Source of the DNA: Pagrus major
Taxonomy: Eukaryota > Chordata > Actinopteri > Spariformes > Sparidae
DNA length: 64,000 nt
Direction: 5' to 3'
Assembly: GCF_040436345.1 (NCBI RefSeq)
Contig: NC_133234.1
Span: 12,399,446 to 12,463,445 of the forward strand
The notes beneath the pieces are model-generated. The model did no database searches. It worked only from the letters and a program-made list of their open reading frames with translations, and was not told the DNA's origin. Of this stretch, positions 50,854 to 62,520 are shown piece after piece. The first letter of the stretch is position 1, and each line of letters begins with the position of its first letter. The translations under genes and the position numbers were made by a program.

Positions 50854-53800
50854 TCAGGGAGTAGGTGGTATCTGCACGCCCAGCAGCTCATACGCAAAGA
50901 TGTTCCAGAAGATGGCGAAGAGGAGGAAGGTGATGAAGGAGAAGACGATGACCCACCAGGAGCACTGTTTCTGCAGACTCTCCTCGTAGCTGCGCAGAAT
51001 CAGCAGCCCCATGCTGATACCGACCACGGCTCCTGACAGGTGTGCCATGAAGCTGGGCTGGGGCCCCGAGGAGGGCAGCGGTGGTGAGAAGCGGAGCCAG
51101 ACTGCACGACCCACCTCCGAACTCACTGTGGAGGACAGAGGAGAGACACGATCAACGCGGAGGAATCTCTGCAGCATCTGCTCCTGACTGGACTGTGAGG
51201 AAAAAGAATTGTTCAACATTTTGAGAAATTTGCTTATTTGCTTTCTGGCAGAGAGTTAAATGACAAGATTGATGCCACTGTCTCCACCATAAATATGCAA
51301 GCTGCAGCCAGCAGATAGTTAGCTCAGCAAAAGGCACGGAAACAGCAAAGGTAACAAATTTGACTACCAGGACCCTTAAAGCTCTCAAATGAACACCTTA
51401 TATCTTATTTGCTTAATCCTACAAAAAGCTAATTGTAAAAGCAACAATTTGATGTTTTGCGGGGGCCTTTATGTGACCATCTCCTGGCTTGGACCATTAA
51501 CTTCCTGAAATCACCACTTGTTGCCTGGCAACTGCTCAGAGCCAAGATGTAGTTGAACACATAAGCCCCCGACTATAGTGAACTGTCTTTTTGACTTGTC
51601 AGTCTTTGTACAGAATAAACAAATGAGATATGAACTTTAGAGCTGCTGGTTGGCAGACTTGTCTCCTTCACCCCCCCTGTATCAATCTGTTCATCTTACT
51701 CTCCAACACAAAGTAAAATAAAGAAACATCAGTAGAGGTGAAATCATAATGAGCTGACTGGCCTGATTGGCTGACTGATGATTAGATGAGGTATTCGTGC
51801 TGGCCACGCTGCTCCTTTTTAAGTATATGATCAATTTTAATTTAAGTGTTTGAATCTAAATAAATACATTTCATAAATTTGGGTGTTAAAGTGATAAATC
51901 CCCATCACAATGACGTAAATGCCATGTTACCTGGTTCCACTGGTCTGCAACTGTTTCTTTCATTCTCATTTATAATCACAACATTTTCCATAATCCTCAT
52001 AAGAACAGAAGTAATTAGTATGACTCACTTTTCCCACATATAAAGAAAAGGGTATCCTACTACACTTGACTTTATGCCAATGCCTAAAGATGAGCTATAC
52101 AGTGTGTTGTAGTAAAGTATTTTATCAAAGTCTGCTTCTGCTGGCAAAGAAAGGTCACTAGAGGATTTTAATGGATCTTTATTCCAAAAATTACTTCCAA
52201 TTGTTATTTGCTGTTGGTTGTTGCTGCTCTGCCAAAGCTGAATAAATACTATAAAACCAGAGCAAATATTAATTCAGTCTTCACAGTATCTCTCACAAAC
52301 AATGTGTCACGTTTTATTTTGAAAGGCTGTATTCCCTGTTTGTAAAACACTGAGGAGAAATATCACATCCCGGCAGAGACTCAGCGCTCTCTCAGTTTGG
52401 GGGCGGCAGGCTCGGGACAGATGGAGGGAACATATTGCTCACTAATGAAAGTCACAGTGTAACGGCCCTCGTGTGGAGAAAAAGGACAAGTAGTATGACT
52501 CAAAAGCTTTGGAAACAAAGCAACATGTCCAATCACAGAGCCTCTCACTCTGAGCAATTAGCAAAAATAGCTTCAGGAGGAAGTCTGACACTCAGCTTTA
52601 AGAGGTTTTTAGACCCTCACTTAGATGATGCACTATGGCTGCGTTCCAGTACTCATACAGCACTACACAGCCAACACATATAACACTGACAGATGAAAGC
52701 TTATTAAAGCTGTATTCCAAATCACCTGCTTTGTCTTTTGACTCCAAATTTCGTCTTATGGACTGTGATGGATGTTAGAGCAAGATGGTCAAAGGTCAAG
52801 GTGCAATGATCAGAGTGTACAGCAAGTAGTTCTGACCAAGCACTCCGATTGGTCAACTAGAAATTTAGATGCTCAAATTGGCATGACAGCACACCTTACT
52901 CAAATACTACTCCATCATTTCCATGGCAACATTGTAAATTGCCTGAGCTGGAGCAAAAGCCAGTATTGTTTTTGTTAGAGCAGGGTGTGATTTGTGAAAG
53001 AATCTGAGAGAGAGATGTTTTGAAACATTTTTACTCGTGAAAATAAATCACAGACCACAGTGGGCCTAAGACCTTCTGTTTGGCTATTTCTGACAGCTGT
53101 TAAATTAAAATTTAATTAATTATTATAATTAATTGAAAAATTATGAACGTTAATGAAACCATTTTGTACCTTAAACTTAACCAGTGTATTTGCGAAGCTC
53201 TCCAACATACTTATAGAAGTAATTTATTTTTTATGAAATCAGCTTTCTTCAATGAATATAATTTATGGTACGGTTTGATTGCTGCTAGGCTGCCCTACAA
53301 ATACAAGTTAATACAAGTGTGTGCCTCCCTTGTGCGCAGCAAGCTGGAGAGCAAACAGTTTTGTGACTGCAGAGAAAATATGTTGTTTTTAATAGACTAA
53401 ATGCCAACAAATATAGACAGAAGCAGAATACTGAGTTAGATAAAAACAGGCTGTGAATTTTGGAAATGATTCCATCCATCTTTTTTCAATAAATTTTCAC
53501 CTTAGGGCTGGGTGAAAATTCGATGCTCTGAAATTATTTGAAATGTTTGGATAACACGAAAACTGTTCAGCCTTGACGTTACTAGACACTCCTGCATCCT
53601 CCATCAGCTGTACTATTGAGCTATTTTTTGTCTTTAAACACAGCTGTTTGCAGGATACATTGCTGAGGTAATGTATCTATTTGTGGCTATCTAAGATTAA
53701 TAACTGTAATATGACGATGGTGAAACAAAGTAAATTTGCTTCGTGCCGTACTGTACCATCAGACTACAAAGGATTTTCTTCAATCGGGCTGTGAGACTCC

Positions 53801-56758
53801 TTAATCCCTCCTCAGCACTTTGCCATGAAAAGATATTTTAATTTTATATCTGATCTGACCCATAAAGGTCTGCATTTGACCAGGTGAAGGGCATTAACAA
53901 CAACTGAGTAACTTCTTGCTGATGGTATTGTGTACTTATGTAGGTCATATAGAGGGACCAGTTAAAAGCTCCTTGTAGTATGTGTGAGGATGCTGAAAGT
54001 GAAAGGTTGTAAGCACTCCCTATGTAATGATTTAACTATAAATTCAACATAAATAGCAACAGTAGGGAAAAAAAGCGCAGGGCTTTGAGAGCAAATTTGG
54101 ACAACTTACTGCAAACTAGCGCCAGGATCATGCGGAGCAGCTTGTATGGACAGCGCATCCCGGCCCAGTTCTGCAACACAGAGCCAAAGTGTCTCGTCAG
54201 CACAAACAATCACGACACCAACGAGCATTTTATATGCGAGTGTATTAACAGTCTGTGAAGAAACGCCTCAGTTACCATCCTCTGGACATATTTAGACCTG
54301 AAAGTAAGATAATCCATATCCTTAAGAGAGAGGAGGCAGCGCTTACACCACACATAGGCGCGATTATACACCTGGCTGCTCTTCACTTACTGGTTCCAAC
54401 CCAGTGGCACTCTATTAATTAGGGCTGAGATAATTTAACAGAACGGGAGAGTGGGCCAATAAATAGCCCTTTTGATTCTCCGGGGGAAAAAGAACAATGG
54501 CGCCATGTCTAAGAATAACACATTTACTCTGCAGGATGAAAAATTGTACCCGTCACATCCCTCCTTAAGAATCTGGCTGTGGGAATACGACCCAGGGCTT
54601 GTGTTTTCTCCTCTTCTCTCACAGCAGAAAAAAAGGTGAACGCCATGCAATATTAAAGAGAGAGGGGGATTATAAATAAAACCTGCCGTGACCATACATT
54701 GAAGTGGCAGCGATTTCTTGTAATGTCACAATATTTCTACAAATAAATGATTAATATGATGGAGGGGGGAGGTCAAGTGCAGAGGAGGAGGTCCAAGATG
54801 GGAGTGATATGGTGGTGCTGCTCTCTGAATCTTTAACCGAAGGACAGCCAGTGCATTTTGACTGTTACAGATGAGGTGCAGAGGATCATTCAGCGACTCA
54901 AAGAGTGTTTGCTGTTTGGAAGACACGAGACAAAAATCCAAAAAGTGAGAGCTCATCTAACTGTGAAGCAAGGAACCATTGTCTGTCTGTTTACCGCATA
55001 TCTCGGGAACTGTTCATCCAATCTTCTTCACACTTGACAGGTTTGTTGCAGACACAAGGAAGTGCAGTGTCGAATTTGGTGCCATTTGGACAAGCGACAC
55101 GTTAAATATTAATACATTTTTGAATTAACAGCTAACATTGCTGTGTGCAGCAGCGGGGGTATGGCCTCAGTATTCTGGCTTCATGGCTCTGCACACTGAT
55201 GCTGGGCTCACACCATAGGACCTTTAAAATCCTTTTGAAATCAGGTTGTGTCACACACATAAAGAGTAATTCCACAGATTTTCTTCTCTCTAATCTTAAA
55301 CATGCACACACTATAAGATTTGGGGAAGCAGACATAAACAAAAGCAGATGTAAACAGAATGGAGATTAGTGTGGCGCAACAACTTGCTGTTCAGGGAGAA
55401 AAAAAATGGCGCTGGTTGTCCCTAATGAGGCATCAGCTAATTTGAGTTTTAATTCTGATAACCCTACGCAGTCGAGTGTGAAGTAGTTTGGATGAGTGGT
55501 TTATGAGAGAGCTGCCACCAAAGGCCAAGCAAAAGGACAATTCTGAACAGGCATGTTTTGAACAGTCTAGTTTTTCTTTATCTTTTTCTTTTTCTTTAAA
55601 CATCAAGAACAAACAAAAAAAAAAAGACTTGCGATTGAGGCTGAATTTTTGCGCTTCATGGTTCCAAGATGTATTCTGACAATTTAGCTGGAGCTGCATG
55701 ACTTCCAGGGAGTCACGTCCACAGCAGCCCCTTAAACTTCACTGAACCTGAAAATGTCTGTTGAGCAAAATGGATGATGATGCTTGATGGCAGATGGCTG
55801 GGAACTTACTGGGTCGAGACTGGACAAGGTTTTCGTGATTTCCTTCAGACACAAACTAGAAGCAAACTCATCAGAGCAGAACTAAGACGTGCCTTGCAGG
55901 ATTTCCCAACAACAAACGGGCATCGGGTGTAACAGACCAAATAAACTGTCTGTTAGCTGCTACGAGCACAGTTACAGTTACACAGTCTTTGCTTTGGGGC
56001 CCATCAGCGCACTCTGATTTCTATCCCTGCTGGCATCTCCACTGCCCACAGTAAACAGCCACATTAGTTAAAGTGATTTGTCAGATGTAACACACTGCCT
56101 CGACAGTTGAAGGGAATATGAAAGGAATTTCACATGTAAACCATGTGACAGAGGCCCACACAAATAAATCCCGGGGGAGAAAAGCTCTCAAGCAGCATCA
56201 GGGGATTTCACTGCTTGTTTTTTCCAGGAGACACAAATAAACACGGTTTTAATAATTAATGTAAGTGTCTGAGATGGCAGCTCATGTCAGATTCATCAAT
56301 ACAAATGAAAAGAACAGTGAAAAAATGTTGTGGTTTAGTGATACGAGAAGCTGGTGGAAGTCTTTTGGGTGCGCTACTCGACAACACTCAGCTAGAGCTT
56401 CTCCAAGAGGTCACAAGGAATATTCAATGACTGCAGGCTAATAAAAACTATCCCATTGATGTGATCCGACTGTAGCAGGGAAAACAAACAACTAACATTT
56501 ATTGTGAAAGCAATAAATGTAAACAGTGAAGCCCGGGATGTCGGTGGGAGGGTCTGTTGTCTCGGTCTCATGCCATGCGAACAGCTCTGACATTTCGTCT
56601 CTATTGAGAGCTGCTTTCAGACGTAACAATGGAGGCGATGATGATGATGACAGTTACCATGACGACGTTGGCCAGATGTGCGGAGCACAGAGCGTAGACC
56701 CCCCCGGAGCCCCCCACCACTGGAGCGCGCATGTCGGTGATGGACACTGTCAGCGAGC
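50854..56758 (-). CDS. rhbdl1: RHBDL1 rhomboid-like protease, C-terminal exons only
   Basis: Last three coding exons of an intramembrane serine protease: 56758-56658, 54170-54110 and 51125-50854, in phase with GT-AG borders. The first shown exon has the catalytic serine in [20 protein letters not shown], within a membrane helix. The second gives [20 protein letters not shown]. The third carries [15 protein letters not shown], the catalytic histidine in [11 protein letters not shown], and the final helix [19 protein letters not shown], ending GVQIPPTP. It matches RHBDL1 better than RHBDL3: [19 protein letters not shown] is RHBDL1-like. Rhomboid-like 1 acts in secretory-pathway membranes; its substrates are poorly known. 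Earlier exons, including those for the N-terminal EF-hand-like region, are not in this window. WDR24 and RHBDL1 are also close on human 16p13.3. Confidence 0.93.
51126..54109 (-). other. rhbdl1 last intron
   Basis: A 3-kb intron. A LINE-like relic lies near 53725-53830; otherwise I see only unassigned AT-rich DNA. Confidence 0.5.
53725..53830 (+). mobile_element. Short LINE 3'-end relic
   Basis: 'accatcagactacaaagga' then 'ttcttcaatcgggctgtgag' and 'actccttaatccctcc' translates to a [10 protein letters not shown]-like string, which resembles the very C-terminus of fish LINE reverse-transcriptase proteins. Only about 100 bases remain, so the call is tentative. Confidence 0.35.
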
Positions 56759-56832
56759 CTGCAGAAACACAGAGAGAGAGAAAGAGATTAGGAGTGTAGA
56801 CGTAAGTGAGGGAGAGCACGCAATGCAGGGAG

Positions 56833-56833
<1 letters not shown>

Positions 56834-56886
<53 letters not shown>
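56834..56886 (+). repeat. (GT)n microsatellite near an rhbdl1 acceptor
   Basis: About 26 uninterrupted GT units, 75 bases upstream (in transcript sense, a CA tract) of the exon that carries the catalytic serine. Confidence 0.9.
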
Positions 56887-56889
<3 letters not shown>

Positions 56890-58763
56890 ATTAGGAAAAG
56901 AGAGGACAGCATTTTAGAGCAAAGGGGAGAAAAACAGAGGCAGAGTCAGATTACTCATCATGCAGCAGCACAAGTCACCTTCCTCGGAGCATTTTTTAAA
57001 TATCTCCGAGTTAAAATCACCCTCGGTTCACAGGGACTGTGCTACATCAGCTGACCTTCACGTGCCCTTTAATTTTAGAACTGGAACACATGACACAATG
57101 TTGCTTCGGCTATTCCTGTGTGAAGGCAGCCCAGTGTAAATTCTTGTTTGAAAATGATCTCTGATCAAAGTAAGGCCAGGAGAACACAGGGAAACCTTGC
57201 TGAAGTTCTAATTTGTGTGCCCCAAAGATGCTTCTTGTTATTTTCATGAGCCAAATGTAATCTGGGAGATGCAGATATGGACAGAAGCCAAATATCCTGT
57301 TTAAAAAGACATAAGTTATTACATGAAAAGTACAGTGGTGGTTGTAGAAGTGACAGAGGCATGAACGTTATGACACCGTGAAGTGACTGCACACATATAA
57401 CTACATCCACAAATACTCTCTAAACTGTTATATGAACAATTAATCATTTTCATGCACTCATTTGTCTAAATCCCTACTTTTCAGTCATGTTGGGTGGAGG
57501 GAGGTTGGGTGTAGACTAAAACAATAAGAGACCCTTGTCCCAGCAGACATGTTGACCTTTCAAAGCAGGACAAGCATATGTATATATAATAACATTAACA
57601 GTGGCTTCTACCCTTTAAGTGTCAACCTAAGCACGCACTTGACGCTGGCACCGGATCTGTCTCACCTACATGTAATACAGCTGTCATTAGTGTGATTAAT
57701 TCCACCTGTGCTTTTCCTGCTTTGATAAGTCAAAATGTCTGCTATAAATATGCGTGCTGTCCCGCCCTGACAGGTGCAACAAAACCATAACAGGAAACCG
57801 AGGGGGCTGTCAATCAGGAACAGTCTGTACACGCCCACACAGTGTCGAGCAGAGGTCTAATCAGGTGAAGTGAAAACACCTGTGTGGGTGGATGATTGCT
57901 GTGGTCTTTAACCATCAATCTGTCAGAGAGAACTTGGAAAACAAAAATAAGTTATTAATGTCAGGAACAACATTTTGACATCTACCTGTGAAGTTTTAAT
58001 AGCAGAAACATTTCAGTTTCAAGTTTGATTGAAGCCGCTTTTATTGTATCATTTCCTGTTAGTATCAAATGATAAAAGTATTTAAATCTTCAGATACTAG
58101 CTGCAGAACAGTATGCTACAATATAATTATCATATCACAAATAGTACATTGACACTGTTTTTGCTACCTGATACACAACATGCCTTGTGGCTGAATTATG
58201 GTCTGTAATACTGGCCTCCTGCTTACTCAAAGCCATTTAATAGCTCTATTCTTTTATATTGATGCAGAATGTTTTTCCTTTCCATGTTTTCTCGACCATA
58301 AATTAATCAGGTGTGTATACTGAATGTCTGCAGAATGTCTGTAAGTCTGTTTTGTATGCATTTTTATGTTTGCTGCAGCGCTAATTGCCACAGACAATAG
58401 CTTGACTTGACTTGAAGTCTACATTGTTTTTGCTCTTTTCAGTGATTGCCACCCCCCCCAAAAAAAACCAAACAGGATATTTGCCGTTAATGTGCTTTAG
58501 TATTGATGGGTAAAACAATTGAATATACAGGAAGGATCAACTCAATTTCAAAGTAAATCTGCTGCTGACTCACAGAGTAATACAGAAGTATTAAAGGATA
58601 GAGGATGATGCTTTGTCATGAAAAATTGACATTCAACCTGTTTAGCTCTGGATGGGTTAAAACCAAAAAACGTATTTGCTAAGAATAGTCTGAAAAGACG
58701 TTTGAAATATAATACATGTTCTATCATATAAACAGAATAAAAAAAGAAGAAGGATGATGATAA

Positions 58764-59160
58764 TTAGAGCTCGACTGATATTTGATTATTGTGGCCAATG
58801 CAGATATTATGAAGTAAAAGATTCCCATATCAATATATTGGCTGATATACACACAATTTTTGCAATGATCATTTAGAAAGTGGTCATCAAACACTATGTG
58901 TGTAATAAAGGCAGAATAATTAACACATTTTACATTAAACAATAAACTTGGCACCATGCAGGTAAACATAATGGTAATTTAATAATTAAAAATGATCCCA
59001 AGCATCTTTTTCTACATTATCATTTCTAAAACAACAAAAAACAAAAACGAGTTTTGTTTCATATTGGCACACATCGGGCCACATAAAAGCCAACACCGAT
59101 ATATCTGTGATAGGCCAATATTGCTCAATATCGGCCAGCTGATATTTCGGTCCACCTCTA
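58764..59160. repeat. Miniature element with 'agagctcgactgata' ends
   Basis: Begins 'tagagctcgactgatatttg' and ends 'atatttcggtccacctcta'. The interior repeats 'ggctgatat' and 'atatcggcc' words. This is a widespread teleost non-autonomous DNA element; a decayed relative is at 2200-2449. Confidence 0.65.
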
Positions 59161-59209
59161 AATAATATTGTTTTATGGTATATAATTTTATAGTTTCATA
59201 TAATATGGT

Positions 59210-59238
59210 CCCTAACCCTAACCCTAACCCTAACCCTA
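59210..59238 (+). repeat. Interstitial telomeric repeat (CCCTAA)n
   Basis: Nearly five perfect CCCTAA units in a row, far from any chromosome end judging by the flanking genes. It lies 50 bases from the end of a miniature element. Confidence 0.9.
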
Positions 59239-59244
59239 TCACAC

Positions 59245-59515
59245 ATATCATACAACGTACAACAAGGTAAAATTGGTATTCTGCATTTAACCCATCCCGA
59301 GGGAGCAGTGGGCAGTGTGTGTACAGGCCCGGGGACCAACTCTAGATCTTAGCCAGTGTCTTGGTCAAGGACACTGACTGGAGAATCAACCTGATGTACA
59401 TGTTTTTGATGGTGGGGGAAAACGGAGAACCCGGCGAAACCCATGCAAGCACGGGGAAAACATGCAAGCTCCGCACAAGAAGGCCCTGCTGACCACTGCG
59501 TCACCGTGCTGCAGT
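59245..59515. repeat. High-copy teleost repeat, 'catttaacccatcc' type
   Basis: Contains 'ctgcatttaacccatcccga', 'gagcagtgggcagtgtgt', 'cccggggaccaactctag', 'tcttggtcaaggacac' and 'aacatgcaagctccgcac'. These words are familiar from an abundant fish repeat whose class I cannot assign with certainty. Confidence 0.6.
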
Positions 59516-60549
59516 CAAATGACCGACCCTTTGGTGAATTAAGTTTGTGACATGTTTTAGTTTAAATTGACTTGCGGGAAATATTTCAGTGTGATGTTTG
59601 AACAGTTATAAATAACAACAACAAAAATATGCCAAACAAATGAAGCCAGAAGCCACTTTTAACAGCGTCAAAGAGTTTATAGGTATGCAGTACCACGCAC
59701 CTGCCGCTGCATTAAGGGCTGCAGTGACACAGTCAAGTAGGACAGAATTCCAAGCAGGAGAAATCACAGTGGCAGTTGCCGGCGAGGACAGCGTCAGACA
59801 CTGTTAATTATGCAAATGAGCTGATAAGGGAAGCGGAGAGGGCTGATAAAACAAAACAGCCTCTTTTTAATCACAGTTGGGGTTTGCTGGAGTTGTGATC
59901 TCAGATCTATAATGCATGTTGTAACGTTCATATTCTGTGTGTGTGTGTCGCAGGACCGACTGAGTAAACATCGTCCTAAAGAACGCCTTGTCAGCCCTTG
60001 GTGGCAGTGATGATCATGGAAAGACAGATGGTAATCAGAGCGCGTTCCTGAGTCATTCATCTCCCCTCGCTCCGACACCTATGGGCTATTTTACGTGGAT
60101 TTATGGGGCACATGAAGGTTGGCGCTTCAGCTAAAGATTTGCGGAGATTCACAGTGCCCCATTTTTTGTAGTTCCACAAAATTGCAATTACACAGTGTAG
60201 CATACAGTATGTGGTCTCTGATCTCTTCAAAGTAAAGGAAAAATTGAATTGGAGCAACTTCGGCAGCAGCGACATCTGAGTCTTTCTTTTAGTCTTTTCC
60301 GGAGCTTCACAACTTTTATGTAGTTCATTTATGACTTCAGCACAGTGGAGCCGGAAGATGCATTAATTAAATATTGATAGAATGACATGAAAGATACCGT
60401 CTGGAGTTTTAGCTTGGGTAATATTGTGATTTTGGTTAAATTTTTGTCTTTTACTGCTCTTAAAGATTCAGTAACATTAATTGATAGAATTTTATTAATT
60501 TATTTAGCAAAGTGAAATTAATATTAATCGTTTTCCTTCCCCTCTTTTT

Positions 60550-60830
60550 GCCCATTTAAACATCCAGGAGAAAAGGAGCATCATTAGCATTCACTTGGAG
60601 CTGCATTTTTGGCCCCCTGGTGAATTAAAGTCTAATATTCACTCTCCTTTAAGCTCTCTTTTCCTCTCAGTAAATTCCTGAGGTAAATATCTGTCTCTTT
60701 GACTGCTAAATGTTTCACTGTCTTCACCAGTTAGTTTCCAACTTTCACTATATTTGTTTGGCTACCTTTTGAAGCGAGTTTTTAGAGCTTTTTTACTGAA
60801 AACAGCTGACTGTGAGCCAGGAGAGCCGTA
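60550..60830. repeat. Diverged repeat copy A
   Basis: Shares an ordered series of words with 62270-62520: 'catcatta/cagcactcatttggagctg', 'taatattcactctc', 'gaggtaaatatctg', 'tgactgctaaat' and 'actgaaaacagctg'. It is an old dispersed repeat of unknown class. Confidence 0.5.
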
Positions 60831-62269
60831 GGGGTGAATCAAAACAATGAAGTTATAGGCTGTAAAATCCAAACAGTAAGTTGAAAATGAAGTTACAGCT
60901 CGTTATCGGTGAGGGGAACTGCAAACTCCTCTGTGGGTTCATCACTGCCAGCGACCTCCTTCACATTACACACAGTAACTTCATCAAATGTAGATATAAA
61001 AAAAATGTTGTGCAGCTTTTAGAGCAGCGATGTGGGCTGTTTTCTAACACGACTGTTAACACCAGCCCAGACCACCTCTTCATAGGAAACACTTGCCAGG
61101 GATGTGACACCACCATCTGTGGGTGAAGGAGAGAAGACAACCTGAGACCTCCGGATCAGAAGACGAGACCGGCGCTACAGGGAGGAAACAAACTGCTCGC
61201 TCTTCCTGCTCGCTCTGCTTTGGTGAGAGGCTCCCAAATACAGTATGAATATTAAACAGGCTGTCATGTGGGCTCGCCTGCTTAGAGGGGATTTAAGATT
61301 TAGGATTCTCGCACTCAGCAGGAGCTGAGACGTGAGGTGAACGATTATTTCAGTGCCAATTTGACACATTGCATCTAACGGACAGATTATTTATTGTTGC
61401 CACTCTGAAGTCATCATCAACATCCTCAAATCTTTTTGTGAGCTTTCAACACCCACAAGTGCACTGCAGTGCAGACAGTAAAAATGATGTATTTTGCATA
61501 GAGTAAAAGTCAGCGACACACTCAGGACTATACTCTACCGCAGTATAATCCCCACTGCAGCTCAGAGGACTGAGCCTCTGTCAAACCATACTTGCTACAA
61601 CATTACTGTTACTCCAGGCTGCCCTTAAGCTATGGGTCAACTTTGTGTTTTTCAGTCTCTCCGGGATAAGGTGCATGCAGGGGATGGTAAGCTGATCCAA
61701 GGCCAGTGTTTGACAGTGCCTGAGGCTGTGCCTCTGTGTAGCCACTCCAGTGGAGGCTGCGCCAGAGAACAGTAAATGTTGCAATAAAAAAATTAAAAAA
61801 AGTATCCTCTAATCTCAAACACTTTCAAACCTGACACTTTTCACTGTCTGCTTTCTAGAGTTTGTATATGTGGGTAGCTATCCACTGTGAGTAATGACTA
61901 GCTATATGTGTGACTGATATGTGTGAGGCATTTAATGATCAAATTTTGTTGAATAGATGTTGAAAAGATGTTGAATAGATGTTAGTGAGTATATTCTATT
62001 AAATGTTACACATCGGTTCAATATGTCACCTTTGTTGCATGTCATACCCCTTCTATCTCTGTTTCTGCCTCTTCACCTCACTGTTCAATAAAGCCCCCAA
62101 AATAATCTTCTGACAATAATAGCATTCATGTGGCTGTAGATTTGCCCGGTCCATGTTTTCATACTCATAACTTGTCCTATCATTTATTGATTTTTTGGTG
62201 GGCAGCGTAACAACACTGACATGCACTCAGTTTATAAAGTTTATATGGAGAACATTTTGACTATTAACA

Positions 62270-62520
62270 CATTTAGCTGAGAGAAAAACATCAGCACTCA
62301 TTTGGAGTTGTGCTTCAGGCAAATGTAAATCCAATATTCACTCTCTTGTTAGAACTGTTTGGTTTCCATCAACTCGTGAGGGAAATATTTGGCTCTTTGG
62401 CTGCTAAATCCTCTGTTATGTTCGCAAGGAAAAGACAATCTGCTGTCGTTTGGTCCGGGACAGGTAGCGAACAGTGGGTTTGTCAGGGTTTTATCACTAA
62501 AAAAAAGCTGCTTGCTGCAT
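62270..62520. repeat. Diverged repeat copy B
   Basis: Counterpart of 60550-60830 in the same orientation: 'cactcatttggagttgtg', 'ccaatattcactctc', 'gagggaaatatttggctctt', 'ggctgctaaatcctc' and 'gctgcttgctgc'. No coding capacity. Confidence 0.5.

Noticed and set aside
56526-56894. 122-residue plus-strand frame over the rhbdl1 exon
   Set aside because: It is the antisense shadow of the catalytic exon, extended by GT repeat translation.
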